Program-made: the position numbers and the translations under genes | Source of the DNA: Herbaspirillum sp. CF444 | GTDB taxonomy: Bacteria > Pseudomonadota > Gammaproteobacteria > Burkholderiales > Burkholderiaceae_D | Direction of reading: 5' to 3' | Length of the DNA stretch: 64,000 nucleotides | Assembly: GCF_000282135.1 (NCBI RefSeq) | Contig: NZ_AKJW01000008.1 | Coordinates: 1-64,000 of the forward strand | The notes under the pieces: model-generated | What the model saw: the letters and a program-made list of their open reading frames with translations, nothing else | Databases searched by the model: none | Told to the model about the DNA's origin: nothing | In this document: piece by piece, positions 45,978 through 53,819 of the stretch | Layout: every line of letters begins with the position of its first letter | Position numbering within the stretch: position 1 is the first letter of the stretch

Positions 45978-46420
45978 TGAAAACCACGACAAGTAAATCC
46001 GGCCGGCTGGCGGCAGCCGTGCTCATCCTGATGACGGCATTGCCGGCGCAGGCGCAAAAGACCGACGACAGCCTGTATCGCGACCTGGGCGGACTGGAAG
46101 TGCTGACCAGGGTGGTCGACGACGCATTGGCGCTGGCGCTGGCCGACGCGCGCATCAAGGACAGCTTCAAGGATACCGACATGAAGCGCCTGGCCAGGCT
46201 GATTACCGAGCAGTTCTGCGAACTCAGCGGCGGTCCGTGCAAATACAGCGGCGATCCGATGAAGGAAGTGCATCAGGGGCTGGCCCTGAACAACATGCAA
46301 TTCAATGCCCTGGTGGAAGACTTGCAGGCCGCCATGGACAAATCGAACATCCCTTCGCGCACGCAGAACAAGCTGCTGGCCTTGCTGGCGCCGATGCAGC
46401 GTACGGTGGTCACCAAATAA
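45977..46420 (+). CDS. exported group I truncated haemoglobin
   Basis: A 147-residue truncated globin with a signal peptide (1-26, ending AQA-Q), so the globin domain lies in the periplasm. LYRDLGGLEVLTRVVDD is the usual start of group I truncated globins, and His99 in KEVHQGLALNN is the likely proximal haem ligand. Two cysteines (81 and 88) flank a short loop and could form a disulfide. Its ATG overlaps the DUF3034 stop. Export of a truncated globin is uncommon and, with the cupredoxin and the c-di-GMP enzyme, suggests handling of NO or oxygen outside the cytoplasm. Confidence 0.87.
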   Translation: MKTTTSKSGRLAAAVLILMTALPAQAQKTDDSLYRDLGGLEVLTRVVDDALALALADARIKDSFKDTDMKRLARLITEQFCELSGGPCKYSGDPMKEVHQGLALNNMQFNALVEDLQAAMDKSNIPSRTQNKLLALLAPMQRTVVTK

Positions 46421-46448
46421 CAGCGCAGGAAAAATATTTTCAGCCGCA

Positions 46449-46477
46449 TGGAATAACGCCGCCATGCGCCACGTATA
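46449..46477 (+). promoter_or_regulatory. candidate ECF promoter of the secreted-repeat/sigma operon
   Basis: TGGAATAAC (46449-46457) and CGTATA (46472-46477), 14 bases apart, resemble group IV sigma promoters and lie 53 bases before the ATG at 46530. Autoregulation by the sigma factor at 46928 would fit. Confidence 0.45.
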
Positions 46478-46529
46478 CCGGTCATGGGTAAGGCAAACCG
46501 CGTAACCCTGACACGAAAGGAATACCGAA

Positions 46530-46907
46530 ATGAAACTGCTCCCACTCTCCCTGCTGACATTGTCCTTGTTGTCCTCGCTGTCTTTTGTGGCGCCGGCCGC
46601 CTTTGCCGAAGACATGGCCGTCAAGAAGATGGACGACATCCTCGTCACCACCAGCGGCATGACTGTCTACACCTTCGACAACGACACCGCCGGCAAGAGC
46701 GTCTGCAACGGTCCATGTGCTGCGAACTGGCCGCCGGTTGCGCCGACCGGCACGCCGAGCGCGCCGTTTTCCGTGATCAAGCGCGACGACGGCAGCCCGC
46801 AACTGGCCGTCAACGGCAAACCGTTATACTTGTTCGCCGCCGACAAGAAACCGGGCGACCGCAACGGCGACAACTTCAAGAACATCTGGCACGTCGTCAA
46901 GAACTGA
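46530..46907 (+). CDS. exported protein with secreted repeats (COG4315/PF03640)
   Basis: A 125-residue protein with a signal peptide (1-26, ending AFA-E) and two copies of the short secreted repeat, GMTVYTFDNDTAGKSVCNGPCAANWPP and KPLYLFAADKKPGD (read in parts), with conserved Cys-x3-Cys and Trp. The family is found in the periplasm or envelope of many bacteria and is often next to an ECF sigma pair, as here; no activity is known. AAAGGA precedes the ATG. The sigma gene starts 20 bases after its stop. Confidence 0.88.
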   Translation: MKLLPLSLLTLSLLSSLSFVAPAAFAEDMAVKKMDDILVTTSGMTVYTFDNDTAGKSVCNGPCAANWPPVAPTGTPSAPFSVIKRDDGSPQLAVNGKPLYLFAADKKPGDRNGDNFKNIWHVVKN

Positions 46908-46927
46908 TCAGCCATTATTTCGAACCC

Positions 46928-47428
46928 ATGTCCGACGAAAGTCATCTGTTAGCCTGCCTCCCGCGCCTGCGCCGTTACGCGCGGGCGCTGGTGGGCGACC
47001 GCGCCGGCGCGGACGACCTCGTGCAGGATACGATGGAGCGCGCCTGGCAAAAACTGTCGAGCTGGCGCAAGGGTTCCGATATGCGGCCCTGGCTGTTCAG
47101 CATCATGCACAACCTGCACATCGACCAGCGCCGCAAACCGGTCATCCCGACCGTGGCGCTGGACGACGAAGACGCGCTGGCCGCGCCTGCCCATGCGCCG
47201 GACCGGCTGGTCGCTTACGACCTCGAATCGTCCTTGCGCCTGCTGGCGGCGGAGCAGAGAGAAATTTTGTTGCTGGTGGTACTGGAAGAAATGACGTATG
47301 AAGAAGTGGCCGCGACACTGGGCATCCCGATCGGGACCGTCATGTCGCGCCTGTCGCGCGCGCGCGAGCGCTTGCGCACGCTGGTCGAGGGGCGGCCCCA
47401 GCATTCGCCGTTGAAGGTGGTCAAATGA
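46928..47428 (+). CDS. ECF RNA polymerase sigma factor
   Basis: A 166-residue extracytoplasmic-function sigma factor. Sigma region 2 spans about 8-72 (LPRLRRYARALVGDRAGADDLVQDTMERAW, read in parts) and region 4 about 105-155 (LLVVLEEMTYEEVAATLGIPIGTVMSRLSRARERLR, read in parts). Its stop overlaps the anti-sigma ATG (ATGA), the usual coupling. The upstream secreted-repeat gene is probably a target or sensor partner. It is not adjacent to the nrsF locus, and whether it recognises those promoters cannot be told. Confidence 0.93.
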   Translation: MSDESHLLACLPRLRRYARALVGDRAGADDLVQDTMERAWQKLSSWRKGSDMRPWLFSIMHNLHIDQRRKPVIPTVALDDEDALAAPAHAPDRLVAYDLESSLRLLAAEQREILLLVVLEEMTYEEVAATLGIPIGTVMSRLSRARERLRTLVEGRPQHSPLKVVK

Positions 47429-48231
47429 AACCGATGCCGATTACCGAAGCCGATCTGCAAGGCTATGTCGACGGCCTGCTGCCCGAAGAGCGCCTGGAAG
47501 AAGTCACCGCCTATCTGGAAAACAATCCAGAGGAGGCCGAACGCCTGCGCACCTATCGTCATCAGAACCAGGCCTTGCATTTGCTGTTCGACCCGGTGCT
47601 GGACGAGCCCGTGCCGACGCGGCTGTCGGCACGTCCGAGCAGCAACTGGGAGCTACTGCGCCGCTATGCGGCGATCTTCATCGTGGCCGTGTTCGCCGGC
47701 GCCGGCGGCTGGTATCTGCACGGCGCGGCGCAATCCTCGTCGGTCACCTGGATCGCCAGCGCCGCCGGATCGGTGACGCGCGTGGATGCTCCATTGATGA
47801 TGGCGCGCCGGGCTGCGGTGGCGCATGCCGTCTATACGCCGGATCCGCGTCGGCCGGTCGAAGTCGGCGCCGATCAGGAGGAAGCCCTGGTGCGCTGGTT
47901 GTCCAAGCGCATCGGCGCCGACGTCCGCGCGCCCAAGCTGGCGCCGCTGGGCTATGAACTCATCGGCGGCCGCTTGCTGCCGGGACAAAGCGGACCGGTG
48001 GCGCAGTTCATGTACCACGACGGCGCCGGCCAGCGCCTGACCTTGTACGTCTCCACCGATCAGGTGCAGAACAAGGACACCGGTTTCCGTTTCGCCCAGG
48101 AAGGCACGGTCAACGTGTTCTATTGGATCGACGGCAAGTTCGGTTATGCCTTGTCCGGCAGCATCGACCGGGGCGAACTGGCGCGGATTGCCAATACCGT
48201 CTACGAGCAGCTGGACAAGCCGGCGAAATAA
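47425..48231 (+). CDS. membrane-spanning anti-sigma factor
   Basis: A 268-residue protein with a cytoplasmic zinc-finger-like N-terminal region without clear His/Cys ligands (ITEADLQGYVDGLLPEERLE), one membrane segment (about 76-98, AIFIVAVFAGAGGWYLHG) and a periplasmic sensor domain of about 170 residues. This is the RskA/FecR-like anti-sigma layout. The ATG overlaps the sigma stop codon, which fits equimolar production. The signal is not known. Confidence 0.87.
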   Translation: MKPMPITEADLQGYVDGLLPEERLEEVTAYLENNPEEAERLRTYRHQNQALHLLFDPVLDEPVPTRLSARPSSNWELLRRYAAIFIVAVFAGAGGWYLHGAAQSSSVTWIASAAGSVTRVDAPLMMARRAAVAHAVYTPDPRRPVEVGADQEEALVRWLSKRIGADVRAPKLAPLGYELIGGRLLPGQSGPVAQFMYHDGAGQRLTLYVSTDQVQNKDTGFRFAQEGTVNVFYWIDGKFGYALSGSIDRGELARIANTVYEQLDKPAK

Positions 48232-48249
48232 AGCTTCGGGGCGAAAGCC

Positions 48250-50307
48250 TCAGGACGGCTCGACGCCGTTCCGTTGCTCCGGCAACTGCGCCGTTTTCGG
48301 CGGGATGAAGAAATCGACCGGTTTTTTCAGGAAACGCCGGCACAGCGATTTCAGCAGCGGCCAGCCGTGGCGGAACTTCACCTGGCGCGAACGCAGGGCC
48401 ACGAACAGCGCCAGCGAAAAACTTACCCACAGGTTCACCGTGCCGATCGCCAGCACGCCGAAGCCCGACACGGCAATCACGCCCCAGCTCACCGCATGGT
48501 CGAGGCCGACCAGCGCGATGGCGAAGTTGGTGGCGGAGAAGGTGATGTGGCGGATGTCGATCGGCAGGCCGATCAGGAAGCCGATCGTGCCGATGGTGCC
48601 CAACAGGATGCCGAAGTAGAAATTCCCCATCAGGCCGCCCAGGCCGTTTTCCAGGTAGTCGCCCAGACGCGCCGTGCGCGCCTTGCCCAGCAAGCTGTTG
48701 AGCCAGCGCGCACGGGCGACGCGTTGCGACATGCGGGTATAGAGCGCCTTGTTGTCGTAGTAGCCCGAGATCAATCCCGCCAGGAACAGACAGACGCCGG
48801 CGATGGCCGCATGGAACAAGGCCAGGCTGGAGAACGGATCGATGTCGTGCAGCAGGTGCTGCGCCTTGTCGGGCGTGACGAAGTGATGCCCGCTCGCGAG
48901 GAAGTAGCCGTACGCCAGCAGGTAAGCGACGGGGAAGGCGATGCTCAGGTTGCCCAGCACGGCGACGAACTGGGTGCGGATCACCTTGACGATCAGCTCG
49001 GTCAGGCTGTCGAGATCGATGTTGCGGCCGTCCCGGCTATGCAGGCCGGCGGCGATGCGCGAGGCGGTCATGGCGGGCTGTTTGGTCGCCACCGTGAAAT
49101 GCAGCACGTGGATGAACATGAAGCCCAGCGAATAATTCATGCTGAACAGGAAGGCTTCCACCAGCGGCGCCGCGCGCAGGTAGGAAAACAGGATCTTGAT
49201 CATCGACATGAAACCGATGATGAAACCGGCGCCGGCCGCCGAACGGTACATGGCGGCGTATTCGCGGCGGTCTTCGGCAATGTAGTGTTCGCCGGTGCGG
49301 CTGGCGTTTTCGGTGATGTTGCGCGCCAGCAGGTTGATGTTGGCGGCGAACAGGTCGCGCACGGTGTATTTGCGGTTGTGCGCTTCGATCAGCTCCAGCC
49401 CCAGTTCGAGGCCGATGCTGCGCTTTCCTGCAATGGCGGAGACTGAGGCGGAAGCGGAAGTATCGACCGTGCCGACGTCGACCAGCGACAGCAGCTTGCG
49501 CAGGCGGTCCAGGTGCTGGTCCAGGCGCACCAGGCGATAGGTGACGGAAATGCTGGTGCCCAGCCGCAGCGTGCTGTTGCGGATTTTCTTCACGACTTCC
49601 TGGCATTGCTCCAGCATCACCAGCACGTGGCTGGCGTCTTCGAGTGGCGTGGCATCGCCGTTAAGGTGGCGCATGTAGCCGTCGAGATAGCGGTGCAGCT
49701 CGACGTTTTGCATCAGGAAGGGCGACTCGAAGGCCTTGACGTCGCTGTAGATGCGGATCAGTTCGGGTTCGATGCCGATGGCGCTGATGCGGTAGGACAG
49801 CACCTGGATGGCGAGCAGGAGTTCGGTCAGCGTTTTTTGTTCGTCGATCCGTTCCGGATCGGGCAGTTCGCTATCGGCCTGTGCAAGCACGTCGAACAGC
49901 GCCGACCAGTCTTCAGACGGGACCGCGCGCATCCATACGTAATCGGTATTGAAGGGGAAGATCTTTTCCAGGCAGTCGGGCAGGTAACGGTCGTCCAGCG
50001 CCGGCGGCAGGATACGGTAGGCGATGCGGCGATGCAGTTCCGAAAAGAAGCCGTCATTGGAGAGGATGCCGATGTCGGTGTACAGACTGGTCTGGCGCCG
50101 CACCGACAGCAGATGCAGCAGATAGTGGCGCAGCGTGGCCGCGTGATGCGGATGTTGTTGCAGCACATGCGTCAGGGTGCGTACGTTGGTGATGGCCAGT
50201 TCCGGCGCCTCGCGCTTTTTCGGACGGATGGCCTTCACTAATTCGATCAGAAGATCGAGCTCGGCATTGACTGGGGATGCGCTGATTTTTTCTAATGTGT
50301 GGAGCAT
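48250..50307 (-). CDS. SpecificRecomb family membrane protein (Gcr-like)
   Basis: A 685-residue protein of the family named site-specific recombinase Gcr (PF10136). The N-terminal 330 residues are helical and soluble; from about 345 there are several membrane segments (for example FIIGFMSMIKILFSYL, LFHAAIAGVCLFLAGLISGYYD, GNFYFGILLGTIGTIGFLIGLP). No tyrosine- or serine-recombinase active site is visible, so the family name is probably misleading. It stands alone, converging on the anti-sigma gene. Confidence 0.85.
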   Translation of the reverse strand: MLHTLEKISASPVNAELDLLIELVKAIRPKKREAPELAITNVRTLTHVLQQHPHHAATLRHYLLHLLSVRRQTSLYTDIGILSNDGFFSELHRRIAYRILPPALDDRYLPDCLEKIFPFNTDYVWMRAVPSEDWSALFDVLAQADSELPDPERIDEQKTLTELLLAIQVLSYRISAIGIEPELIRIYSDVKAFESPFLMQNVELHRYLDGYMRHLNGDATPLEDASHVLVMLEQCQEVVKKIRNSTLRLGTSISVTYRLVRLDQHLDRLRKLLSLVDVGTVDTSASASVSAIAGKRSIGLELGLELIEAHNRKYTVRDLFAANINLLARNITENASRTGEHYIAEDRREYAAMYRSAAGAGFIIGFMSMIKILFSYLRAAPLVEAFLFSMNYSLGFMFIHVLHFTVATKQPAMTASRIAAGLHSRDGRNIDLDSLTELIVKVIRTQFVAVLGNLSIAFPVAYLLAYGYFLASGHHFVTPDKAQHLLHDIDPFSSLALFHAAIAGVCLFLAGLISGYYDNKALYTRMSQRVARARWLNSLLGKARTARLGDYLENGLGGLMGNFYFGILLGTIGTIGFLIGLPIDIRHITFSATNFAIALVGLDHAVSWGVIAVSGFGVLAIGTVNLWVSFSLALFVALRSRQVKFRHGWPLLKSLCRRFLKKPVDFFIPPKTAQLPEQRNGVEPS

Positions 50308-50446
50308 GGAGGAGAGCAGGGATGAGGCAATGGAGCGATCTTAAGCGATCGGATACGGCAAGTGTAGGCTTGATGCGCGCCAGGGCCTGTTAACAGACCC
50401 TGAATCTTAACCTGTGTAAAACAAAGATAAGAACATGTGTATTTCG

Positions 50447-50473
50447 TAAAGAGTTGTCAGATTATGTCGCTAA
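50447..50473 (+). promoter_or_regulatory. candidate sigma-28 promoter of the first small gene
   Basis: TAAAGAGT, 11 bases, GTCGCTAA: six of eight bases in each half agree with the FliA consensus (TAAAGTTT-N11-GCCGATAA). The site is 32 bases upstream of the ATG at 50506. The rest of 50308-50446 shows no gene. Confidence 0.65.
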
Positions 50474-50505
50474 CGGGAAGTTACACCTGTAAGGGAGGAG
50501 TCTTC

Positions 50506-50688
50506 ATGGAGATAGCATCTCTGGCAACTGGTGCCGCAACCGCCTGGCTGGCGAAAAAAGCCGTTGAGGGCATCGGGCTGGATCTGACAAAAGTGGCCAA
50601 TCATGTGGTCGACGATGTGGTCGCTCTTGTCAGTCCGTCCCTGCCAGCCAACCCGAATATAGGCCGTCTCATCAACACCAAGGCCTGA
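50506..50688 (+). CDS. 60-residue protein with YjfB-like C-terminal tail
   Basis: A short gene with a strong ribosome site (GGGAGGAG at 50493-50500). The N-terminal part (MEIASLATGAATAWLAKKAVEGIGL) differs from typical YjfB proteins, but the end SLPANPNIGRLINTKA matches the tail of the next gene (PLPANPNVGRNVNTVA). It may be a diverged relative of the YjfB motility family. A sigma-28-like promoter precedes it and a terminator follows. Function unknown. Confidence 0.75.
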   Translation: MEIASLATGAATAWLAKKAVEGIGLDLTKVANHVVDDVVALVSPSLPANPNIGRLINTKA

Positions 50689-50724
50689 AGGGGAAAACCC
50701 GGCAGCACATCAGGGTTCATTTTG

Positions 50725-50753
50725 AAATCGCATCCTCGTGGTGCGATTTTTTT
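50725..50753 (+). terminator. terminator after the first small gene
   Basis: AAATCGCA and TGCGATTTTTTT form a hairpin with a 9-base loop followed by a T-run. Confidence 0.8.
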
Positions 50754-50827
50754 GCATGGAAGCTTCGCTAATTGCTTGTTTTATTGGTAATAATTTGAGT
50801 TATTTTTGTAAAAAATCTTGATTGACG

Positions 50828-50854
50828 TAAAGAAATACGGAAATATGTCGTTAA
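50828..50854 (+). promoter_or_regulatory. candidate sigma-28 promoter of the yjfB-like gene
   Basis: TAAAGAAA, 11 bases, GTCGTTAA: the same layout and spacing as the promoter at 50447, 34 bases before the ATG at 50889. Confidence 0.65.
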
Positions 50855-50888
50855 GAAATGCAGTCAAGTAGTCACTCTAGGAGTTGTC

Positions 50889-51080
50889 ATGGATATTGGA
50901 AACATTCCCGCCGTTGCGTCTGCATTGTCCGCGGCTGAGACTGCCGATGCGGTCAGCATGACGATGCTGAAAAAAGCCCTGAACACCCAGGCTGCTGCGG
51001 CCATCGGCGTGCTGCAAGCTTTGCCGCCGCCATTGCCGGCCAATCCGAACGTCGGGCGCAACGTCAATACCGTTGCCTGA
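50889..51080 (+). CDS. YjfB-type putative motility protein
   Basis: A 63-residue protein of the YjfB family (PF14070): MDIGNIPAVASALSAAETAD, then VSMTMLKKALNTQAAAAIGVLQALP and the tail LPANPNVGRNVNTVA. Proteins of this family are predicted to be linked to motility; the role is not established. AGGAG lies 5 bases before the ATG. A separate sigma-28-like promoter and terminator mark it as its own transcription unit, arranged exactly as the previous gene. No flagellar genes are in the window. Confidence 0.85.
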   Translation: MDIGNIPAVASALSAAETADAVSMTMLKKALNTQAAAAIGVLQALPPPLPANPNVGRNVNTVA

Positions 51081-51120
51081 TCCGGAGTCGGCGCGGTTTT
51101 GACAAGTTGGTTTACTGCTG

Positions 51121-51147
51121 AAATCGCCCCTTTGCGGGCGATTTTTT
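51121..51147 (+). terminator. terminator after the yjfB-like gene
   Basis: AAATCGCCC and GGGCGATTTTTT form a 9-base stem with a short loop and T-run. The following 51148-51248 is AT-rich and empty apart from the hipBA promoter region. Confidence 0.85.
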
Positions 51148-51248
51148 ATTGCTGCTTATATTTCCTCTGCATGATTTATTTGCATAATTAATTAGTCATT
51201 TTTATATTTTGACCAATTAATTGTATCAATTCTTGATTTTCTAGAAAC

Positions 51249-51293
51249 GCATAATAAAATGGTCTTCAAGATCATCAGCACAATTTATTATGC
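51249..51293. promoter_or_regulatory. hipBA operator: 10-bp inverted repeats
   Basis: GCATAATAAA (51249-51258) and its perfect inverted copy TTTATTATGC (51284-51293) are 25 bases apart. The second covers the hipB start codon. This arrangement fits autorepression by the HipB-HipA complex. Confidence 0.7.
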
Positions 51294-51580
51294 ATTCCGT
51301 CCAGACACTCGGCGCGCGCATCCGCGCAGTGCGCAAATCGCAAAAACTCAGTTCCGCCAACCTGGCCGAGCGTAGCGGCATCCATCGCAATACGCTGCAG
51401 GCGCTGGAAACCGGCAAAGGCAACATCGAGCTCAGCAAGTTGCTGTCGATTTGCAGCGAGCTCGGCCTGGAACTGCTGCTGGTGCCGCAGGAAGTCTCCG
51501 CACAACGCGCAACGGAAGGCGACGGCGCGCGCACCGAACTGTCCGAACGTCTGCATGGCCTGATGAGGAACGCGCCATGA
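51290..51580 (+). CDS. hipB: HipB-type XRE antitoxin
   Basis: A 96-residue helix-turn-helix protein (XRE, residues about 7-62: LGARIRAVRKSQKLSSANLAE, then SGIHRNTLQALETGKGNIEL). It overlaps the following kinase gene by ATGA, the usual order antitoxin-toxin. It should bind and inhibit HipA and repress the operon through the inverted repeats around its start codon. Confidence 0.9.
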   Translation: MHSVQTLGARIRAVRKSQKLSSANLAERSGIHRNTLQALETGKGNIELSKLLSICSELGLELLLVPQEVSAQRATEGDGARTELSERLHGLMRNAP

Positions 51581-52902
51581 GCATGTTGCGCTCATTGCGT
51601 ATCCGCCTGGGAATGACCGAGGTCGGTTCCCTGTTTGCCCTCGACGACGGTCGCGTGTATTTCCGTTTCGACGATGCCTACGCAACCGATTCCCAACGGC
51701 CGGTGCTGTCGCAGTTGTACTGCGCATCGACCGAAGAGCGCACCGTGGCGCAGTTGCTCAATCCTGCGCTGGAAGCCAATCGCGGCGACGGCAAGGGCGG
51801 TTTGCCGCCGTTCTTCCAGAACCTGCTGCCCGAAGGCCAGTTGCGCAAGCATCTGATCGAGCGCGCGGGTTTGGCCCCCGACGATGAATTCGGCCTGCTG
51901 GCCTATTGCGGCAAGGATTTGCCCGGCGACGTCTCGGCGTTGTCGGAAAACCTCGACGACCTCCATCTCGGCCGCCTGATCGGGCAGGGCCGCGACAGCT
52001 ATGAGATGAGCGCGGGGCAATTGCCGACGCCGGACGGCGAATCGATTTCCGGCGTGCAGCCCAAGATCGGCCTGGTACGCGCTTCGGGCGGACGCTATGT
52101 GATGCGCTCCAAGGATGCGCAGGGCGCGCATTTCATCGGCAAGCTGCCGGCCTCCGACTATCCGCACATGCCGGAAGTGGAATTTTCATCGCTGGCGCTG
52201 GCGCGCGCGGCCGGCGTGCAAGTCTGCGACCACGAGCTGGTGCCGCTGACCGCGATTGCCGATCGCCTGCCGTTCGGCCTGCGCAGCGACGCCGAGAATT
52301 TCCTGCTGATCCATCGCTTCGACCGCGACGCCGGCACGCCGACGGGGCGCCTGCACATGGAAGACTTCGCGCAGATCACCGGCACGCCGGCCGCCTCCAA
52401 ATATGCCGGCACTTATGCGGCGCTGGGCGTAGTGCTGCTTGAGCGCAGCGTCAAAGGGGACGACGATCTCTTCGAACTATTGCGCCGGATCAAGGTGAAC
52501 GAGCTGCTCGGCAATTTCGACGCGCATCTGAAAAATTTCAGCATGCTGTACCGCACGCCGCAAGCGGCCGAATTGTCGCCGGCCTACGATATCGTCGCGT
52601 ATTCGGCCTATCTGGCCGGGCACGGCCATGCACTGGCGTTCGCGCCGGGAGAGAAAGCGCGGCAATTGCTTACGCCCGCCGTGTTGCGCGAACTGGCCAA
52701 TATCTGGAGCATCCCGGAGCCGAAGCTGCAGATGATCCTGGTCGATACCGTGGAACGCGCCATGCAAAGCTGGCCGGATCTGTTGCGCGCATTACCGCTC
52801 ACCGACATCCAGCGCACGCGCATCAAGGCGCATCTGGACACCAATCCCAGCGTCATCGCGTGGCAACGCCGCGCCGCGCGCAAAGTGACCGGCAAGGCAT
52901 GA
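51577..52902 (+). CDS. hipA: HipA family serine/threonine kinase toxin
   Basis: A 441-residue HipA kinase. N-subdomain 1 (about 1-110) contains PPFFQNLLPEG, the substrate-loop region has SGVQPK (158-163), the nucleotide-binding Lys lies in IGKLP (187-191), the catalytic loop is NFDAHLKN (313-320, Asp and Asn present) and the metal-binding Asp follows in AYDIV. All key residues are present, so the toxin looks active. E. coli HipA phosphorylates glutamyl-tRNA synthetase; the target here is unknown. Its stop overlaps the ATG of the pseudouridine synthase gene, which is unusual for a toxin-antitoxin pair. Confidence 0.92.
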   Translation: MSMLRSLRIRLGMTEVGSLFALDDGRVYFRFDDAYATDSQRPVLSQLYCASTEERTVAQLLNPALEANRGDGKGGLPPFFQNLLPEGQLRKHLIERAGLAPDDEFGLLAYCGKDLPGDVSALSENLDDLHLGRLIGQGRDSYEMSAGQLPTPDGESISGVQPKIGLVRASGGRYVMRSKDAQGAHFIGKLPASDYPHMPEVEFSSLALARAAGVQVCDHELVPLTAIADRLPFGLRSDAENFLLIHRFDRDAGTPTGRLHMEDFAQITGTPAASKYAGTYAALGVVLLERSVKGDDDLFELLRRIKVNELLGNFDAHLKNFSMLYRTPQAAELSPAYDIVAYSAYLAGHGHALAFAPGEKARQLLTPAVLRELANIWSIPEPKLQMILVDTVERAMQSWPDLLRALPLTDIQRTRIKAHLDTNPSVIAWQRRAARKVTGKA

Positions 52903-53801
52903 AACCGAAAGCACCTTTGCCGTTGAAAGACGGCGTTGCGCCGAGCTATCTGTGGCTGCAACAGGATCCTGAACAATGGCGCGACATGCTGAGCTTCCTG
53001 CACGCGCGTTTTCCTGCCGTGCCGGAAGAGGCCTGGCGGCAACGCATGGCGCGCGGCGAGGTCGTCAATCAACAGGGCGAAGCCATTGCGCCGACGTCGC
53101 CATACCGGCGCGGCGACTGCATTTTTTACTACCGCGACCTGGAGGGCAGCGAAGACAGGATTCCGTTCGAGGAAGCCATCCTGCATCGGGACGATCACCT
53201 GCTGGTGGTCGACAAGCCGCACTTCGTGCCGGTGATTCCGAGCGGTCGCTTTTTGCACGAAAGCCTGCTGGTGCGCCTCAAGCAGAAAACCGGCCTGGCC
53301 GACCTGACACCCATCCACCGTCTCGACCGCGAAACCGCCGGCGTCATCATCTTTTCGCACAATCCGGCCAGCCGCGGCGCGTATCAGTCGATGTTCCAGC
53401 AGCGCACCATGGATAAAACCTACGAGGCGCTGGCAGGGATGCTGGAAGGACGTGATTTTCCCTTTGTCTATCGCAGCCGCCTGGTGGATGCCGACAAGTT
53501 TTTCCTGATGCGCGAAGAAGCCGGCGAGCCCAACTCGGAGACGCATATCGACCTGATCGAACGGCAAGGCGACCAGGCGCTGTACCGGCTCAATCCGGTG
53601 ACCGGGCGCAAGCATCAGCTGCGCGTGCACATGGCCGCGCTCGGCGTTCCCATCCTCAACGACACTTTTTATCCGCATACCGTGCCCGCCGGCGCGACCG
53701 ACAACTACGATGCGCCGCTGAAACTGCTGGCGCGCTCGATCGCCTTCACCGATCCGCTGAGCGGGGATGTGCGGTATTTCGAGAGTCTCCGGGAGCTCTG
53801 A
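52899..53801 (+). CDS. RluA family RNA pseudouridine synthase
   Basis: A 300-residue pseudouridine synthase with the catalytic motif HRLDRETAG (Asp about 137-138) and the uridine-site motifs GRKHQLRVHMAALG and NDTFYP. An N-terminal extension of about 85 residues replaces an S4 domain. The RNA target (rRNA or tRNA position) cannot be set from sequence. The ATG overlaps the hipA stop by ATGA. Confidence 0.9.
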   Translation: MKPKAPLPLKDGVAPSYLWLQQDPEQWRDMLSFLHARFPAVPEEAWRQRMARGEVVNQQGEAIAPTSPYRRGDCIFYYRDLEGSEDRIPFEEAILHRDDHLLVVDKPHFVPVIPSGRFLHESLLVRLKQKTGLADLTPIHRLDRETAGVIIFSHNPASRGAYQSMFQQRTMDKTYEALAGMLEGRDFPFVYRSRLVDADKFFLMREEAGEPNSETHIDLIERQGDQALYRLNPVTGRKHQLRVHMAALGVPILNDTFYPHTVPAGATDNYDAPLKLLARSIAFTDPLSGDVRYFESLREL

Positions 53802-53819
53802 TTGCAGACGGAGGGAAAA

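Noticed and set aside
46505-46529. A further GTAACC...CGAA pair before the secreted-repeat gene
   Set aside because: The spacing is 18 rather than 16 bases and CGAA touches the start codon, so it cannot work as a sigma-F promoter.
48250-50307. Site-specific recombinase, hence a mobile element
   Set aside because: The family name is misleading; the protein is a multi-span membrane protein without a recombinase active site, and no element ends are seen.
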